Part shown: positions 27,716-37,434 of the stretch, one piece after another
How positions within the stretch are numbered: the first letter of the stretch is position 1
Layout: the number at the start of each line of letters is the position of its first letter
From: Hydrogenophilales bacterium
GTDB lineage: Bacteria; Pseudomonadota; Gammaproteobacteria; Burkholderiales; Thiobacillaceae
Length of the DNA: 64,000 nt
NCBI GenBank assembly: GCA_016195805.1
Contig: JACPYT010000011.1
Span: forward strand, 62,001-126,000
Direction of reading: 5' to 3'
Made by a program: the position numbers and the translations under genes
The notes under the pieces: model-generated
Databases searched by the model: none
The model's input: only the letters and a program-made list of their open reading frames with translations
Told to the model about the DNA's origin: nothing

Positions 27716-28819
27716 ATGCATGAAGCGGGCAATTCAGGCTCGAAACCGTCCGTCATCATCCTCGGCGCAGGGGTTTCCGGCCTCAGCGCGGCGCTGGCCT
27801 TGCTTAGGCATGGTCACGCCGTCACGTTGCTTGAACGCGGCGAAGTCGGCGCCGAATCGTCGTGGGCGGGCGGGGGGATTCTGTCGCCGCTGCTGCCGTG
27901 GGATTACCCCGCCGCGCTCTCCGCCCTGGCGTTGCGCTCGATGGCCGGGTATGCCGGCTGGGTGGCGGACGTCGAAGCGCACAGCGGGCGCAGCGCCGAA
28001 TACTGGCGCTGCGGAATGCAGGTGCTGGGCGAGGCGCAGCCCGACAGCGCGCTCGCCTGGTGCACGGCACACGGCCTGACGGCGCAGCGCAGGTCCGCGC
28101 CGGCTGGCGGGAGCCTCTGGCTGCCCGACATCGCCCAGGTGCGCAATCCGCGTCTGGTGGCCGCCTTGCGCGAAGCGGTCGGGCGGCTGGGAGGGATTAT
28201 CCATGTACACAGTGCGGTGGAATCGGTCGCCACCGAAGCAGGGCATCTGGTGGCGGTGCACACCGCACAGGACACGTACCGGGCCGACCGGTTCGTCCTC
28301 GCCACCGGCGCATGGTCGGGCATCGCGCTCCCCGGGCTGGCCGGCGTCCCGAACATCCGCCCGATTCGCGGCCAGATGCTGCTGTTCAAGCTGCCGCCGG
28401 ATGTGCTCGACTCCATTCTGTATCGCAATGGCCTGTATCTGATTCCGCGTCGCGACGGGCACGTGCTGGTGGGCAGCACGCTGGAAGACGCCGGTTTCGA
28501 CAAGGCGACCGATGCGGCCACGCGCCAGCGCCTGCACCGCGACGCCGCCGAACTGCTGCCCGCGCTGGCCAGCGCGGCGCCGGTGCTGCACTGGGCTGGC
28601 TTGCGCCCCGGCTCGCCCGACAACCTCCCGATCATCGATCGCCATCCCGATTTCGACAACGTGTTCGTCAACGCCGGGCACTACCGCTATGGCGTCACGC
28701 TGGCCCCTGCCTCGGCGGAACTGCTGGTCGACCTGATGGAAGGCAACACGCCCGCACTCGACCCCACGCCGTATCGCTGGCAGGCCGCGCTCGAACGCAG
28801 GTGGAGCGACACGCTCTAA
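27716..28819 (+). CDS. thiO: glycine oxidase ThiO (FAD-dependent)
   Basis: 367 residues of the DAO superfamily. The dinucleotide-binding motif GAGVSG is at 17-22, with LLERGEVGAESSWAGGGILSP after it, which is specific to ThiO-type enzymes. The C-terminal HWAGLRPGSPDNLPII and NAGHYRYGVTLAP segments bind FAD and substrate. Makes dehydroglycine for the thiazole half of thiamine. No other thi gene is adjacent. Confidence 0.92.
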   Translation: MHEAGNSGSKPSVIILGAGVSGLSAALALLRHGHAVTLLERGEVGAESSWAGGGILSPLLPWDYPAALSALALRSMAGYAGWVADVEAHSGRSAEYWRCGMQVLGEAQPDSALAWCTAHGLTAQRRSAPAGGSLWLPDIAQVRNPRLVAALREAVGRLGGIIHVHSAVESVATEAGHLVAVHTAQDTYRADRFVLATGAWSGIALPGLAGVPNIRPIRGQMLLFKLPPDVLDSILYRNGLYLIPRRDGHVLVGSTLEDAGFDKATDAATRQRLHRDAAELLPALASAAPVLHWAGLRPGSPDNLPIIDRHPDFDNVFVNAGHYRYGVTLAPASAELLVDLMEGNTPALDPTPYRWQAALERRWSDTL

Positions 28820-28964
28820 GCCGCACGCGTCGGGGCTCGGCGCGGCATGACCAGATGGTTTACACTCTGCGCCACCCAAGACGGAGCGGTTGTGCCATTG
28901 CACCATTCGCCCAACGGATCACCCGCTGGATGCAGCGGAGCGGTGTGTCACCCGGATCTCCCAC

Positions 28965-30104
28965 ATGGCTGAAGAACGAGAAAAAAACAGACTGACCATC
29001 CTGCAAATGCTCCCCTCGCTCGAATCCGGCGGCGTGGAGCGCGGTACCTTCGAAGTCGCCCGTGCGCTGGCCGAACAGGGCCATCGGGCGCTCGTGATGT
29101 CGGCGGGCGGACGCATGGTGGCGCAATTGACGGACAGCGGTGCCGAACATTTTTCCTGGCCGATCGGGAAGAAATCGTTCAAGTCACTGTTGCTGGTCGG
29201 CAAGTTGCGCAAGTTCCTGCTGGAACAGAAAGTGGACATCGTGCACGCACGCTCGCGCGTGCCCGCGTGGATCGCGTACCTCGCCTGGCGCGGCATGGCC
29301 CCGGCCACGCGGCCGCGTTTCGTCACCACGGTACACGGCCTGTATGGCGTCAACCGCTACAGTCGCATCATGACGCAGGGCGAGCGGATCATTGCGGTAT
29401 CGAACACCGTGCGCGACTACATCCTGCGCGAATATCCCGACACCCTGCCCTGGCGCATCCAGGTCATCCATCGCGGCGTCGACGGCACGGCCTATCCGCA
29501 TGGCTGGACGCCCGACCCTGCCTGGCAGCAGGCATTCTTCGCACAGTTCCCGCAGGCCGCGGGCAAACAGCTGCTCACCCTGCCCGGCCGCATCACCCGG
29601 CTCAAGGGACACGAAGACTTCATCGAACTGGTTGCGCGCATGAAACGGCGCGGACTGCCCGTGCATGGCCTGATCGTCGGCGGCGCGTCGGCCTCCAAGC
29701 AGCGCTATCTGCAGAAGCTGCACTACCGCGTGCGCAGCATGGGACTGCAGGCCGACATCAGCCTCACCGGTCAGCGCGACGACCTGAAGAACATCCTGGC
29801 GATTTCCAGCCTGGTGCTGTCGCTCTCCACCCAGCCCGAATCGTTCGGGCGCACCACCCTCGAAGCGCTGCGGCTGGGCGTGCCGACGGCCGGTTACGAC
29901 CACGGCGGCGTCGGCGAAATCCTGCGTGCCGTCTATCCGGCCGGCCTGCTTCCGCTCGATCGCATCGACGAAACCTGCCAGCGCCTTGCCCACTTGCTGC
30001 AGCATCCCGAGCCGGTTCCGGCGGGCGATTTCTTTCCGCTGCAGGCCATGCTCGACAAGACCCTGGCGTTATACGAACAACTGGCGCGCACCCCGCGCCG
30101 TTAA
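28965..30104 (+). CDS. glycosyltransferase family 4
   Basis: 379 residues from ATG 28965 (MAEEREKNRLTILQML); a GTG at 28890 would add 25 residues. GT-B fold: N-terminal acceptor half with LESGGVERGTFEVARAL, C-terminal donor half with LPGRITRLKGHEDFIEL and the family motif PESFGRTTLEALRLGVPTAG, carrying the catalytic glutamates. Probably adds a core or O-chain sugar; the donor is unknown. It converges on the family 10 gene. Confidence 0.88.
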   Translation: MAEEREKNRLTILQMLPSLESGGVERGTFEVARALAEQGHRALVMSAGGRMVAQLTDSGAEHFSWPIGKKSFKSLLLVGKLRKFLLEQKVDIVHARSRVPAWIAYLAWRGMAPATRPRFVTTVHGLYGVNRYSRIMTQGERIIAVSNTVRDYILREYPDTLPWRIQVIHRGVDGTAYPHGWTPDPAWQQAFFAQFPQAAGKQLLTLPGRITRLKGHEDFIELVARMKRRGLPVHGLIVGGASASKQRYLQKLHYRVRSMGLQADISLTGQRDDLKNILAISSLVLSLSTQPESFGRTTLEALRLGVPTAGYDHGGVGEILRAVYPAGLLPLDRIDETCQRLAHLLQHPEPVPAGDFFPLQAMLDKTLALYEQLARTPRR

Positions 30105-30110
30105 CAGGCC

Positions 30111-31169
30111 CTAGGATCGGCCGCTGATCGCGCCGGGCAGGTGCAGCAGACGTCCGCGCAGCTTGCCGTAGAAATCGTGCAGGGCCACCACGGGACTGGA
30201 AAGCCGCAGCGCGCGGCGCGACAGGATCGCTGCCCCCGGTTCGGCCTGCGCATCGGCCCGGTGCAGCCGCGCAATTTCGCGCGCCGCCACCGCGAACAGG
30301 TTGTATTCGAACATGACGCGCCGCCGCGCCTCCCTCAGCGCGGGCAGGCGTTTCTCGTATTCGTTGCCGGCGATGGCGGAACGGATGGTTGTGAGCGCGC
30401 CTTGCGGATCGCGGATGTCGATGCGGATGAAGCTGTCTTCCGGAAAATAGGCCTCGGCATTCGGGCAGCCGCAATAGAAAGGCAGCGAGAGCCCCAGGAA
30501 GGGGTCGGCCAGCTTTTCGGTCCAGTGATGCTCGCCGATGTAGTTCTCGATCGCGACGTGGTAGCGGTAATCGCGCAGGCAATCGGCCTTGTCGTCGAGC
30601 GGGCGCGCCGTCTGGCGGCCGAAGGTGTCCAGTTCCGGCATATGTTCGACCAGCCAGTGCATGAAGCGGGCGCGGTGATGATGCAGCGTGTGGCGCATCG
30701 CCTTGGGCGAATACACCATCGACACGTCGCGGGTCTTGTCGACCGGCGGCTCGTCGAGCATGCGGTCGAACGGCAGGATCTCGCGGCTGCCGACCCCGTA
30801 GAACCAGTGCAGTGCCGGCTGCGAGTAGATCCGCTGCGGATGCGGCAGCGCCCATTCCGGCTGGCTCGTCAGCACCGCGCCGAACTGACTCGTAAAGCTG
30901 TCGCCGTAGATTTTCACCGACGACGGCTCGCTGGTCACCAAGAGGGTATGCGCGCGCGGGCAGGCGAGTTCCTCGCGCGTGGTCTTCTTCGGCTCGCCCT
31001 CGCGCTGCGGCAGGTCGTCGTACACGAGCAGCCAGTCGTAGTCGCGCGCATCGCGCTCGAAGACGAATTCGCACTCGCCCCACAGCGGCTCGTTGTGCGG
31101 AAACTGGTGCAGCAGGATAGCGGCCGGCAGGCTGCTGAGCACTTTCACGCGAATGCGGGGACGCTGCAT
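30111..31169 (-). CDS. glycosyltransferase family 10 (fucosyltransferase-like)
   Basis: 352 residues from ATG 31169, which follows a GGAG inside the end of the upstream gene. The family 10 C-terminal signature is visible: HVAIENYIGEHHWTEKLADP, then LPFYCGCPNAEAYFPEDSFI. Family 10 enzymes are alpha-1,3/1,4-fucosyltransferases, but bacterial members may use other donors. It starts 4 nt after the family 9 gene. Confidence 0.82.
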   Translation of the reverse strand: MQRPRIRVKVLSSLPAAILLHQFPHNEPLWGECEFVFERDARDYDWLLVYDDLPQREGEPKKTTREELACPRAHTLLVTSEPSSVKIYGDSFTSQFGAVLTSQPEWALPHPQRIYSQPALHWFYGVGSREILPFDRMLDEPPVDKTRDVSMVYSPKAMRHTLHHHRARFMHWLVEHMPELDTFGRQTARPLDDKADCLRDYRYHVAIENYIGEHHWTEKLADPFLGLSLPFYCGCPNAEAYFPEDSFIRIDIRDPQGALTTIRSAIAGNEYEKRLPALREARRRVMFEYNLFAVAAREIARLHRADAQAEPGAAILSRRALRLSSPVVALHDFYGKLRGRLLHLPGAISGRS

Positions 31170-31173
31170 ATTC

Positions 31174-32265
31174 TCAGAAACTCCGCAGGCCACCTGGCCA
31201 GTCCTGCCCCGGCTTGAGTTCGCCCGCTTCCAGTTCGGGCAGACGCGCTGCCACCCACTCCGGCGTGATCGCCTTCATGCAGGCATGATGGTCGGGGTTG
31301 TGGCAGATCTTGGCGTAACAGTTGCTGCACGGCAGCTGCGCCTGCACTGCCACCGTGCCGCCGCCGATGGGCTTGACGCGGCGCGGGTCGGTGGGACCGC
31401 ACAGCACCAGCAAGGGACGCGCAGCGGCAGACGCAAAATGTGCGGTGCCGGTGTCGTTGCCGATGATGGCGGCAGCGCCGGCGCACAGCGGCGCGATGTC
31501 GAGCAGCTGCAGCTGGCCATTGAGGTTCACCACGTAGTCGCCGGTGGCAGCAATTTCGGCGCATTCGTCCACTTCGTCCGGGCCGCCGATGATGACGATT
31601 TTCGCCACGCCCTGCGCATGCAGGCGCTGCGCAAGGTCGGCAAAGCGCGCCGCGCCCCAGCGCTTCAGCGTGCCCGCCGCCTGCGAGCCGGGCAGCAGCA
31701 CGACGTAGCGGTCCTCTTCCAGCCCATGTTTCTGCCGTAGCGCATTCACCACCGCCATGCGATCGGGCGCCGGATACAGCACCGGATGCGAGGTCGGCGT
31801 CGGAATGCCGATCGCCTGCAGGACCGACTGCATCATCGGCAGCGCATGCGCGCGGGGATCGCGATTCGCCGGCTGGTGCGTGTAGGGAAAACCGCCGCGG
31901 TTGCCGACGCGGATGCGCGGCGCGCCGCCGGAGAGCCACAGCAGCGTGAGCAGGAAACGGGAATGATCCGAGCGCTGCAGGTCGATCACCAGGTCGTAGC
32001 GTCCGGCGCGCACTTTCTTGAGCCATGCAAGGTTGTTGGCCCAGCGGCGGGTTTTGCTGCGCACGTCGATCGCCCACACTTCGGCAAACCGCGGATCATG
32101 CGCGAACAGGCCGGTGCAGTTGGGCTGGGTGTTGAGGTGGATTTCCGCGTGGGGAAACGCGCGCGCGATGTCCTCCATCAGGGCGCTGGCGATCACCACG
32201 TCGCCCAGCGCGCTCCACTTGATGACGAGGACGCGGCGAATCGCGTCGAGCCCGGCCGGCTTCAC
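31174..32265 (-). CDS. glycosyltransferase family 9 (heptosyltransferase-like)
   Basis: 363 residues. N-terminal VLVIKWSALGDVVIASALMEDI is the family 9 opening. Donor-site elements include VVLLPGSQAAGTLKRWGAARFADL and GNDTGTAHFASAAARP. A cysteine-rich stretch near the C-terminus (CSNCYAKICHNPDHHAC) is seen in several family members. Likely transfers heptose or a related sugar to the LPS inner core. Its start overlaps the wbpM-like stop as ATGA. Confidence 0.88.
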   Translation of the reverse strand: MKPAGLDAIRRVLVIKWSALGDVVIASALMEDIARAFPHAEIHLNTQPNCTGLFAHDPRFAEVWAIDVRSKTRRWANNLAWLKKVRAGRYDLVIDLQRSDHSRFLLTLLWLSGGAPRIRVGNRGGFPYTHQPANRDPRAHALPMMQSVLQAIGIPTPTSHPVLYPAPDRMAVVNALRQKHGLEEDRYVVLLPGSQAAGTLKRWGAARFADLAQRLHAQGVAKIVIIGGPDEVDECAEIAATGDYVVNLNGQLQLLDIAPLCAGAAAIIGNDTGTAHFASAAARPLLVLCGPTDPRRVKPIGGGTVAVQAQLPCSNCYAKICHNPDHHACMKAITPEWVAARLPELEAGELKPGQDWPGGLRSF

Positions 32266-34097
32266 GCTTGCACCGCCTCCGGCTGGTATTCCGGCACCCA
32301 GGATTTCAGCTGGTGCTTGACCGTCGCCTCATCGTACGTGTCCGGATGCGCCAGCCAGGCCAGGCATTCGGCATACCAGCCGGCATTGGCCGCGCGCGCC
32401 TTGGCCACCCGCAGCTTGGGATGTGGCGTCGGCAGCGTGGACTCGTCGTCGGCGAGCAATTCCTCGTACAGCTTTTCGCCAGGCCGCAGGCCCGTGTACT
32501 CGATGCGGATGCGGTCCGCGTCCGCGCCCGACAGGCGGATCATGAGCCGGGCCAGTTCGGCGATCCTGACCGGTTCGCCCATGTCCAGCACGAATATCTC
32601 GCCGCCCTCGCCCATCAGGCCCGCCTGCAGCACCAGCTGCGCGGCTTCGGGAATCGACATGAAGAAGCGCGTGATCTCGGGATGCGTCACCGTCACCGGC
32701 CCGCCCGCCTCGATCTGCTTCTGGAACTTGGGAATCACGCTGCCGGACGAGCCCAGCACATTGCCGAAACGCACCGACACGAAACGCGTGCCTGTCGGTC
32801 GCTGCATGGCCTGGCAGGCCATTTCGGCAAGCCGCTTGGTCGCGCCCATCACATTGGTTGGGTTGACCGCCTTGTCGGTGGAGATCATGACGAACTTGGC
32901 CACACCGTGCGCTTGTGCTGCCGCGGCGACCACCTGCGTGCCGAGCACGTTGTTGCGCACCGCTTCCCAGGCATTGGCATTCTCCATCAGCGGCACGTGC
33001 TTGTAGGCGGCGGCATGGAACACCACGGCAGGATGGTGCTCGGTCATCACCTGATTTACCCACGCGGCGTTCTTCACGTCGCCGATCACCGGCACGATCG
33101 GAAGATCGGGAAAACGCTGCGGCAGCGCCTGCTCCATCGCGTACAGCGCCAGTTCGGACTGCTCGAACAGCACCAGCTTGGCGGGCTCGAATCGCGCGAT
33201 CTGGCGGCACAGTTCGGAACCGATCGAGCCGCCCGCACCGGTCACCATCACCACTTGGCCGGCCAGCAACCGGTGCAGGCCGCTGTCGTCCAGCTGTACC
33301 GGGTCGCGCCCGAGCAGGTCGTCGAGCTCGATGCGACGCAGGCTTGAGACGGACACCCGGCCCGCCACCAGATCCTCGAGCGACGGGATCGTCATCACGT
33401 TCAGCCCGGCTTCGGTACAGGCCTGAGTGATGCGCTTGCGCACCTCGTGTGCCGCCGACGGCAATGCCAGCACGACGTCGTCCACGTCCATTTTCTTCGC
33501 CCAGGCCGCGACATCGGCCAGCCCGCCCAGCACCGGGAGGCCCTGTACCAGACGCCCCTGCTTGTCGCGGCTATCGTCCAGCAGGCCGACCACATGAAAA
33601 CCGGAGGGATTGCGCGCCAGCTCGCGCAGCAGGAAGTCTGCCGCCGAGCCCGCTCCCGCCACCAGCACCGGCTTGCTGTCCGGACGCAATACGCTGGCCA
33701 GGCGATGTTCCTTCCAGGCACGGTAGGCCAGGCGACTGCCGCCCATCACGATCACCAGCAGCAGCGGATCGAGAATCAGCACCGAGCGCGGCACCACCGC
33801 ATGGACGCGGAACAGGACCAGCATCACGGGCACCAGCAGCGCCGCGATGCCCACTGCCAGCACGATGCGCTTGAGATCGGGCAGGCTGGCAAAGCGCCAG
33901 ATCCCGCGATACAGGCCGAAACGCCAGAATACCAAGGCCTGCAGCGGTACCACCCAGAGCAGCGTGGACAGTGCGGCAGACTGGAACTCCGGCGGAACCG
34001 ACAGGTTGAAACGCAGCCAGTAGGCGCCCAGCCAGGCGAACGCAGCCACCAGAATGTCGTGCAGGATGATGGCGACAGTGCGGGGATTAAAGTTCAT
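32262..34097 (-). CDS. membrane UDP-sugar 4,6-dehydratase/epimerase (WbpM/PglF type)
   Basis: 611 residues. Four N-terminal membrane helices (about 1-120), a first Rossmann-like region (VLVAGAGSAADFLLREL), then the catalytic SDR domain from about 270 with VTGAGGSIGSELCRQ. The active-site segment is STDKAVNPTNVMGATKR, where Met replaces the usual catalytic Tyr, as in PglF/WbpM/FlaA1. Produces UDP-4-keto-6-deoxy-GlcNAc. The ATG at 34097 lies inside the last codons of the upstream gene (11-nt overlap); ATG 34130 is an alternative. Confidence 0.92.
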   Translation of the reverse strand: MNFNPRTVAIILHDILVAAFAWLGAYWLRFNLSVPPEFQSAALSTLLWVVPLQALVFWRFGLYRGIWRFASLPDLKRIVLAVGIAALLVPVMLVLFRVHAVVPRSVLILDPLLLVIVMGGSRLAYRAWKEHRLASVLRPDSKPVLVAGAGSAADFLLRELARNPSGFHVVGLLDDSRDKQGRLVQGLPVLGGLADVAAWAKKMDVDDVVLALPSAAHEVRKRITQACTEAGLNVMTIPSLEDLVAGRVSVSSLRRIELDDLLGRDPVQLDDSGLHRLLAGQVVMVTGAGGSIGSELCRQIARFEPAKLVLFEQSELALYAMEQALPQRFPDLPIVPVIGDVKNAAWVNQVMTEHHPAVVFHAAAYKHVPLMENANAWEAVRNNVLGTQVVAAAAQAHGVAKFVMISTDKAVNPTNVMGATKRLAEMACQAMQRPTGTRFVSVRFGNVLGSSGSVIPKFQKQIEAGGPVTVTHPEITRFFMSIPEAAQLVLQAGLMGEGGEIFVLDMGEPVRIAELARLMIRLSGADADRIRIEYTGLRPGEKLYEELLADDESTLPTPHPKLRVAKARAANAGWYAECLAWLAHPDTYDEATVKHQLKSWVPEYQPEAVQA

Positions 34098-35046
34098 TGC
34101 GGGCTTGATGCCAGCGAAAATCGATGGCAAGAAAAATCAGCAGATAGGTCACGGCCGACAGTATAAGCAACCTCGCCGCGTGCTGCGGCAGAAACAGCAG
34201 CGCGAACGCCAGCACAGCCATCGTCAGCATCAGCGCATACGCTGCCAGTGCAAGCTGGCGATGCGAGGCGCCCAGCAATACCACCCGCTGATAATAATGC
34301 GAGCGATGCGCCTGCCAGATTTTTTCGCCGCGCAGTCCGCGCCGGGCCAGCGTCACGCTGGCATCGACGATGAACGGCGAAAACACCAGCAGGGGGAACA
34401 ACCAGGGCCATACGTTCTGCCGCGTGCCGAGGATGCCGAGCGTGGCCGCCATGAAGCCCAGCGGGATCGACCCGGCATCGCCCATGAACACCCGTGCCGG
34501 TGAAAAGTTGAAGCGCAGGAAAGCCAGCGCCGCCGCCGCGATCGCCGCGCAGAAGACCGCCAGCCCCGGCGCATTGCCCAGCCATGCCGCGACCGACAGC
34601 GCACCGAAGCCGATCACCGCCATGCCGCCGGCCAGCCCGTTTGCGCCGTCCATGAAGTTGTAGAGATTGGTCATCCACACCACCGCCAGCATGCCGGCCA
34701 GCAGCGCCCAGCCGGTGAGCCCGAGCGCATGCAGGCAACCCACCGCCGCGAGGAAATGGGTCAGGAAGCGCACCCGCACCGGTAGCCCGCGCACGTCGTC
34801 GAGCAACGACACCGCGGCGAGCGCGAACGCGCCCAGTACCACCGGCAGCAGCGCGGCATCCGCCAGCCCCGCGCTCGCCGCAGCGATCCCTGCCATGATG
34901 CCGAGCCCCCCGATGCGCGGCGTCGGCGTGGCATGCAGCGAGCGGGCATTGGGCCGATCCATCGGCAGGACATGGCGGCGCCGCAACAGCCCGTCCAGCG
35001 TCAGCCAGCAGACCAGGAAGGCGGCGACCACCGCAAGCACGCTCAT
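34087..35046 (-). CDS. undecaprenyl-phosphate sugar-1-phosphate transferase (WbpL/WecA family)
   Basis: 319 residues, about ten membrane helices, MraY/WecA superfamily. Metal and substrate motifs are seen: SLLDDVRGLPVRVR, NLYNFMDGANGLAGG and VFMGDAGSIPLGF; the cytoplasmic HRSHYYQRVV loop is typical of the WbpL branch. It would load the first sugar phosphate onto undecaprenyl phosphate. It is sandwiched between the epimerase and the WbpM-like gene, as in the Pseudomonas wbpV-wbpL-wbpM order. Confidence 0.92.
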   Translation of the reverse strand: MSVLAVVAAFLVCWLTLDGLLRRRHVLPMDRPNARSLHATPTPRIGGLGIMAGIAAASAGLADAALLPVVLGAFALAAVSLLDDVRGLPVRVRFLTHFLAAVGCLHALGLTGWALLAGMLAVVWMTNLYNFMDGANGLAGGMAVIGFGALSVAAWLGNAPGLAVFCAAIAAAALAFLRFNFSPARVFMGDAGSIPLGFMAATLGILGTRQNVWPWLFPLLVFSPFIVDASVTLARRGLRGEKIWQAHRSHYYQRVVLLGASHRQLALAAYALMLTMAVLAFALLFLPQHAARLLILSAVTYLLIFLAIDFRWHQARNEL

Positions 35047-35966
35047 CGTGCCGCCACCGTCGCTGCGAGTCCGGCTTCCATCGAATAGGGCGGCGTCCAG
35101 CCGAGGCGCGTGCGAATGGCCGAGCTGTCGACATGTAGCGAGCCTGTCAGGCGCGCAACCGCTGCCCGCCTGCCCAGCAGCGCCCCGGCGAACGCGAGCA
35201 CGCCGACCGGCACCGGGAGCAGGTGCGCAGGCCGCCCCATGGCATGGGCTACCGCGCGGACGAGTTCCGGCGTCGAAACCGGCCGCCCATCGTCGAGCAG
35301 AAAGGTCTGCCCTGCCGCCGCCGGATGTTCAAGGCAGACCCGGATCGCGTCCACGAAGTTGCCAAGGTAGAGCAGGCTGCGGCGGTTGCGGATCGCGCCC
35401 AACGGCAGCGGCCAGCCGCGCGCCACGGTATCGAGCAGGCGCCGGAAGTTCGCCTTCACGCCCGGCCCGTACACCAATGGCGGCCGCAGGACGACGATCT
35501 CGAGTCCGGTCTCGCGGGCGATCTGCTGCAGCCCCTGTTCGGCCTCCCACTTGGAAATCGCGTAATCATCCTCGGGCGCCGGCGGATCCGTTTCCCGATA
35601 GGGGGCGTCGCGCCCTTCGCCGTTGACCTTGACGCTGCTGACGAAGACGAAGCGCTTCACCCCTGCCTGCGCCGCCTGACGGGCGAGGTTGAGCGTGGCC
35701 GCCGTATTGGTCGCGCGATAGAGCGCCAGGGGATTGTCCGAGGTATCGGACATCACGTGGACACGCGCGGCGAGATGGGCGACGGCGTCACACGCTGGCA
35801 GTTTGCCCCCCCAAACTGTCCCGCCGTTCATGTCGCCGACGGCTACTTCACCGGAAAGGCCACATGCCCGCCGCACGACGGGCACCACAATATGACCGTC
35901 CTCGGCAAGATGATCGCACAGTGCACGCCCGACAAAACCGTTCGCACCGGTAACCAGAACCCTCAT
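35043..35966 (-). CDS. NAD-dependent epimerase/dehydratase (WbpV-like 4-keto reductase)
   Basis: 307 residues, extended SDR. Opens MRVLVTGANGFVGRALCDHL; catalytic YxxxK in DDYAISKWEAEQ; LRPPLVYGPGVKANF follows. The ATG at 35966 overlaps the upstream glycosyltransferase stop as ATGA, and its stop overlaps the wbpL-like start. With the WbpM-like dehydratase it would give UDP-QuiNAc or UDP-FucNAc for the first residue of the chain; which of the two is not decidable here. Confidence 0.85.
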   Translation of the reverse strand: MRVLVTGANGFVGRALCDHLAEDGHIVVPVVRRACGLSGEVAVGDMNGGTVWGGKLPACDAVAHLAARVHVMSDTSDNPLALYRATNTAATLNLARQAAQAGVKRFVFVSSVKVNGEGRDAPYRETDPPAPEDDYAISKWEAEQGLQQIARETGLEIVVLRPPLVYGPGVKANFRRLLDTVARGWPLPLGAIRNRRSLLYLGNFVDAIRVCLEHPAAAGQTFLLDDGRPVSTPELVRAVAHAMGRPAHLLPVPVGVLAFAGALLGRRAAVARLTGSLHVDSSAIRTRLGWTPPYSMEAGLAATVAAR

Positions 35967-36712
35967 CGGCGGATGAATTCCAGTAGCTTGGCCGGATATT
36001 TCGACAGTATTTTGGGCAGGCTGGTCGAAATGCCGTTCTCCCTGCAGGCACGCAGGACTTCCCGGTTGAGCAGAAGCGTGTTTCGCCATCCGCCCGTGCT
36101 AACGCCCCCGGTTCGCATCCGCACCAGCACTTCTGGCACATGGCGATATTTAAGTGTATCGCCGTGGAACATGCGCGCCACCAGTTCGAAGTCCCCGGCA
36201 ATCCGATAGTCGGTCCTGAACAGCCCGAAACGGTCGTATACGTGACGTCGCAGAAACAGCGTCGGATGTGCCGGCATCCAGCCCCAGGCGATGCGCCCAG
36301 GGCGGAATCGCCCTGAGCGATAGCGTCGCAAGGGATGGTCCGGCCGGTCGGGACTTACGAATTCGGCATCGCCGAACAGGGCATCCAGCCTTCCCGTCTC
36401 CATGGCTGTCGATACACGTGCCAGCACACCCGTGTCCGCGTAGACATCGTCGGCATTGAGAAAACCGATGATATCCCCCGTCGCCAGCCGCAGTCCCTTG
36501 TTCATAGCGTCGTAAATGCCGTGATCCGGTTCAGAGACCAATCGGGCGACACGCTGGCCATGACGTTTGATCACCGCCAGCGTGCCGTCAGTCGACGCCC
36601 CATCTACGACGATGTACTCGATATCAGGATGCCGCTGCGCAGCGACAGAATCGAGCGTGCCGGCGATCGTGCGTGCTCCATTGAATACCACCGTGATGAC
36701 GCTGATTTTCAT
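35963..36712 (-). CDS. glycosyltransferase family 2
   Basis: 249 residues. N-terminal MKISVITVVFNGARTIAGTL, donor-site VDGASTDGT and the metal-binding GFLNADDVYAD mark a GT-A family 2 enzyme; RIAGDFELVARMF corresponds to the ED-type catalytic segment. The start at 36712 overlaps the preceding gene's stop as ATGA. The donor sugar is unknown. Confidence 0.9.
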   Translation of the reverse strand: MKISVITVVFNGARTIAGTLDSVAAQRHPDIEYIVVDGASTDGTLAVIKRHGQRVARLVSEPDHGIYDAMNKGLRLATGDIIGFLNADDVYADTGVLARVSTAMETGRLDALFGDAEFVSPDRPDHPLRRYRSGRFRPGRIAWGWMPAHPTLFLRRHVYDRFGLFRTDYRIAGDFELVARMFHGDTLKYRHVPEVLVRMRTGGVSTGGWRNTLLLNREVLRACRENGISTSLPKILSKYPAKLLEFIRR

Positions 36713-37434
36713 GAGCTTGATGGTTCCGGCCTGATGGACCGAAAGCGCCGCACGAATAAATGGCGGACCATGTCCGCGCGCCAACGTAGCCGTGTAGCGA
36801 ATGGCACCTTGGAGCGCGTGGCCGCAGGGCTGACGTTACCGCCATGCCGGCGGTAAAGTGATAGGGTTTCGTCAAGAAAACACACACGCCCCGTTCGCTC
36901 GGCCACTAGGCCAATCCACCAGTCGTGCATTGCGATGCCTTTCGGAAAGGGCAGCGCATTCTCCAGCACCCTGCGCCGCATTGCCATGCAGCATCCCAGA
37001 TAGCCGTTCTTGGCGAGATTCCGAAGCAAGCCGGCGCGCGACCCGTTGAGTCGGAAGAAGGACGGGCGCAATTCCTTGAGCGTGTCGTCGACGACACGGC
37101 AATCGGTCACCACGAGGTCAGCCTCGCGCAATGCCCGGATGACTCGCTGCACCTTGTCGGGCAGCCAGATGTCGTCCTGGTCGCACAGGAAGATCACGTC
37201 ACCGCGCGCTCTTTGCAGCGCGTGTTCGAAATTACGGACCACGCCTGCACGCGGCCCATCGCTCAGGAGAATGCGCGGATCGCCGATACCTTGCACCACT
37301 TCGCGTGTCGCGTCGGTCGAGCCGTCGTCGGATACGATTACTTCGTCGTCCGCCGCCAATTGAGGCAGGACGCTCTGCAACTGCGCCAGAACATGGCGGG
37401 CGCCGTTGTATGTGGCGACGCACACCGAAATCAT
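36709..37434 (-). CDS. glycosyltransferase family 2
   Basis: 241 residues. MISVCVATYNGARHVLAQLQ opening, VSDDGSTDAT, and FLCDQDDIWLPDKV with the DxD-like metal site; MHDWWIGLVAE is typical of rhamnosyltransferase-like GT2 members. The start at 37434 overlaps the stop of the upstream methyltransferase remnant as ATGA. Confidence 0.9.
   Translation of the reverse strand: MISVCVATYNGARHVLAQLQSVLPQLAADDEVIVSDDGSTDATREVVQGIGDPRILLSDGPRAGVVRNFEHALQRARGDVIFLCDQDDIWLPDKVQRVIRALREADLVVTDCRVVDDTLKELRPSFFRLNGSRAGLLRNLAKNGYLGCCMAMRRRVLENALPFPKGIAMHDWWIGLVAERTGRVCFLDETLSLYRRHGGNVSPAATRSKVPFATRLRWRADMVRHLFVRRFRSIRPEPSSS

Noticed and set aside
31786-33006. 406-residue plus-strand frame opposite the family 9 and WbpM-like genes
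   Set aside because: Shadow frame; both minus-strand genes have intact motifs and overlapping stop/start.
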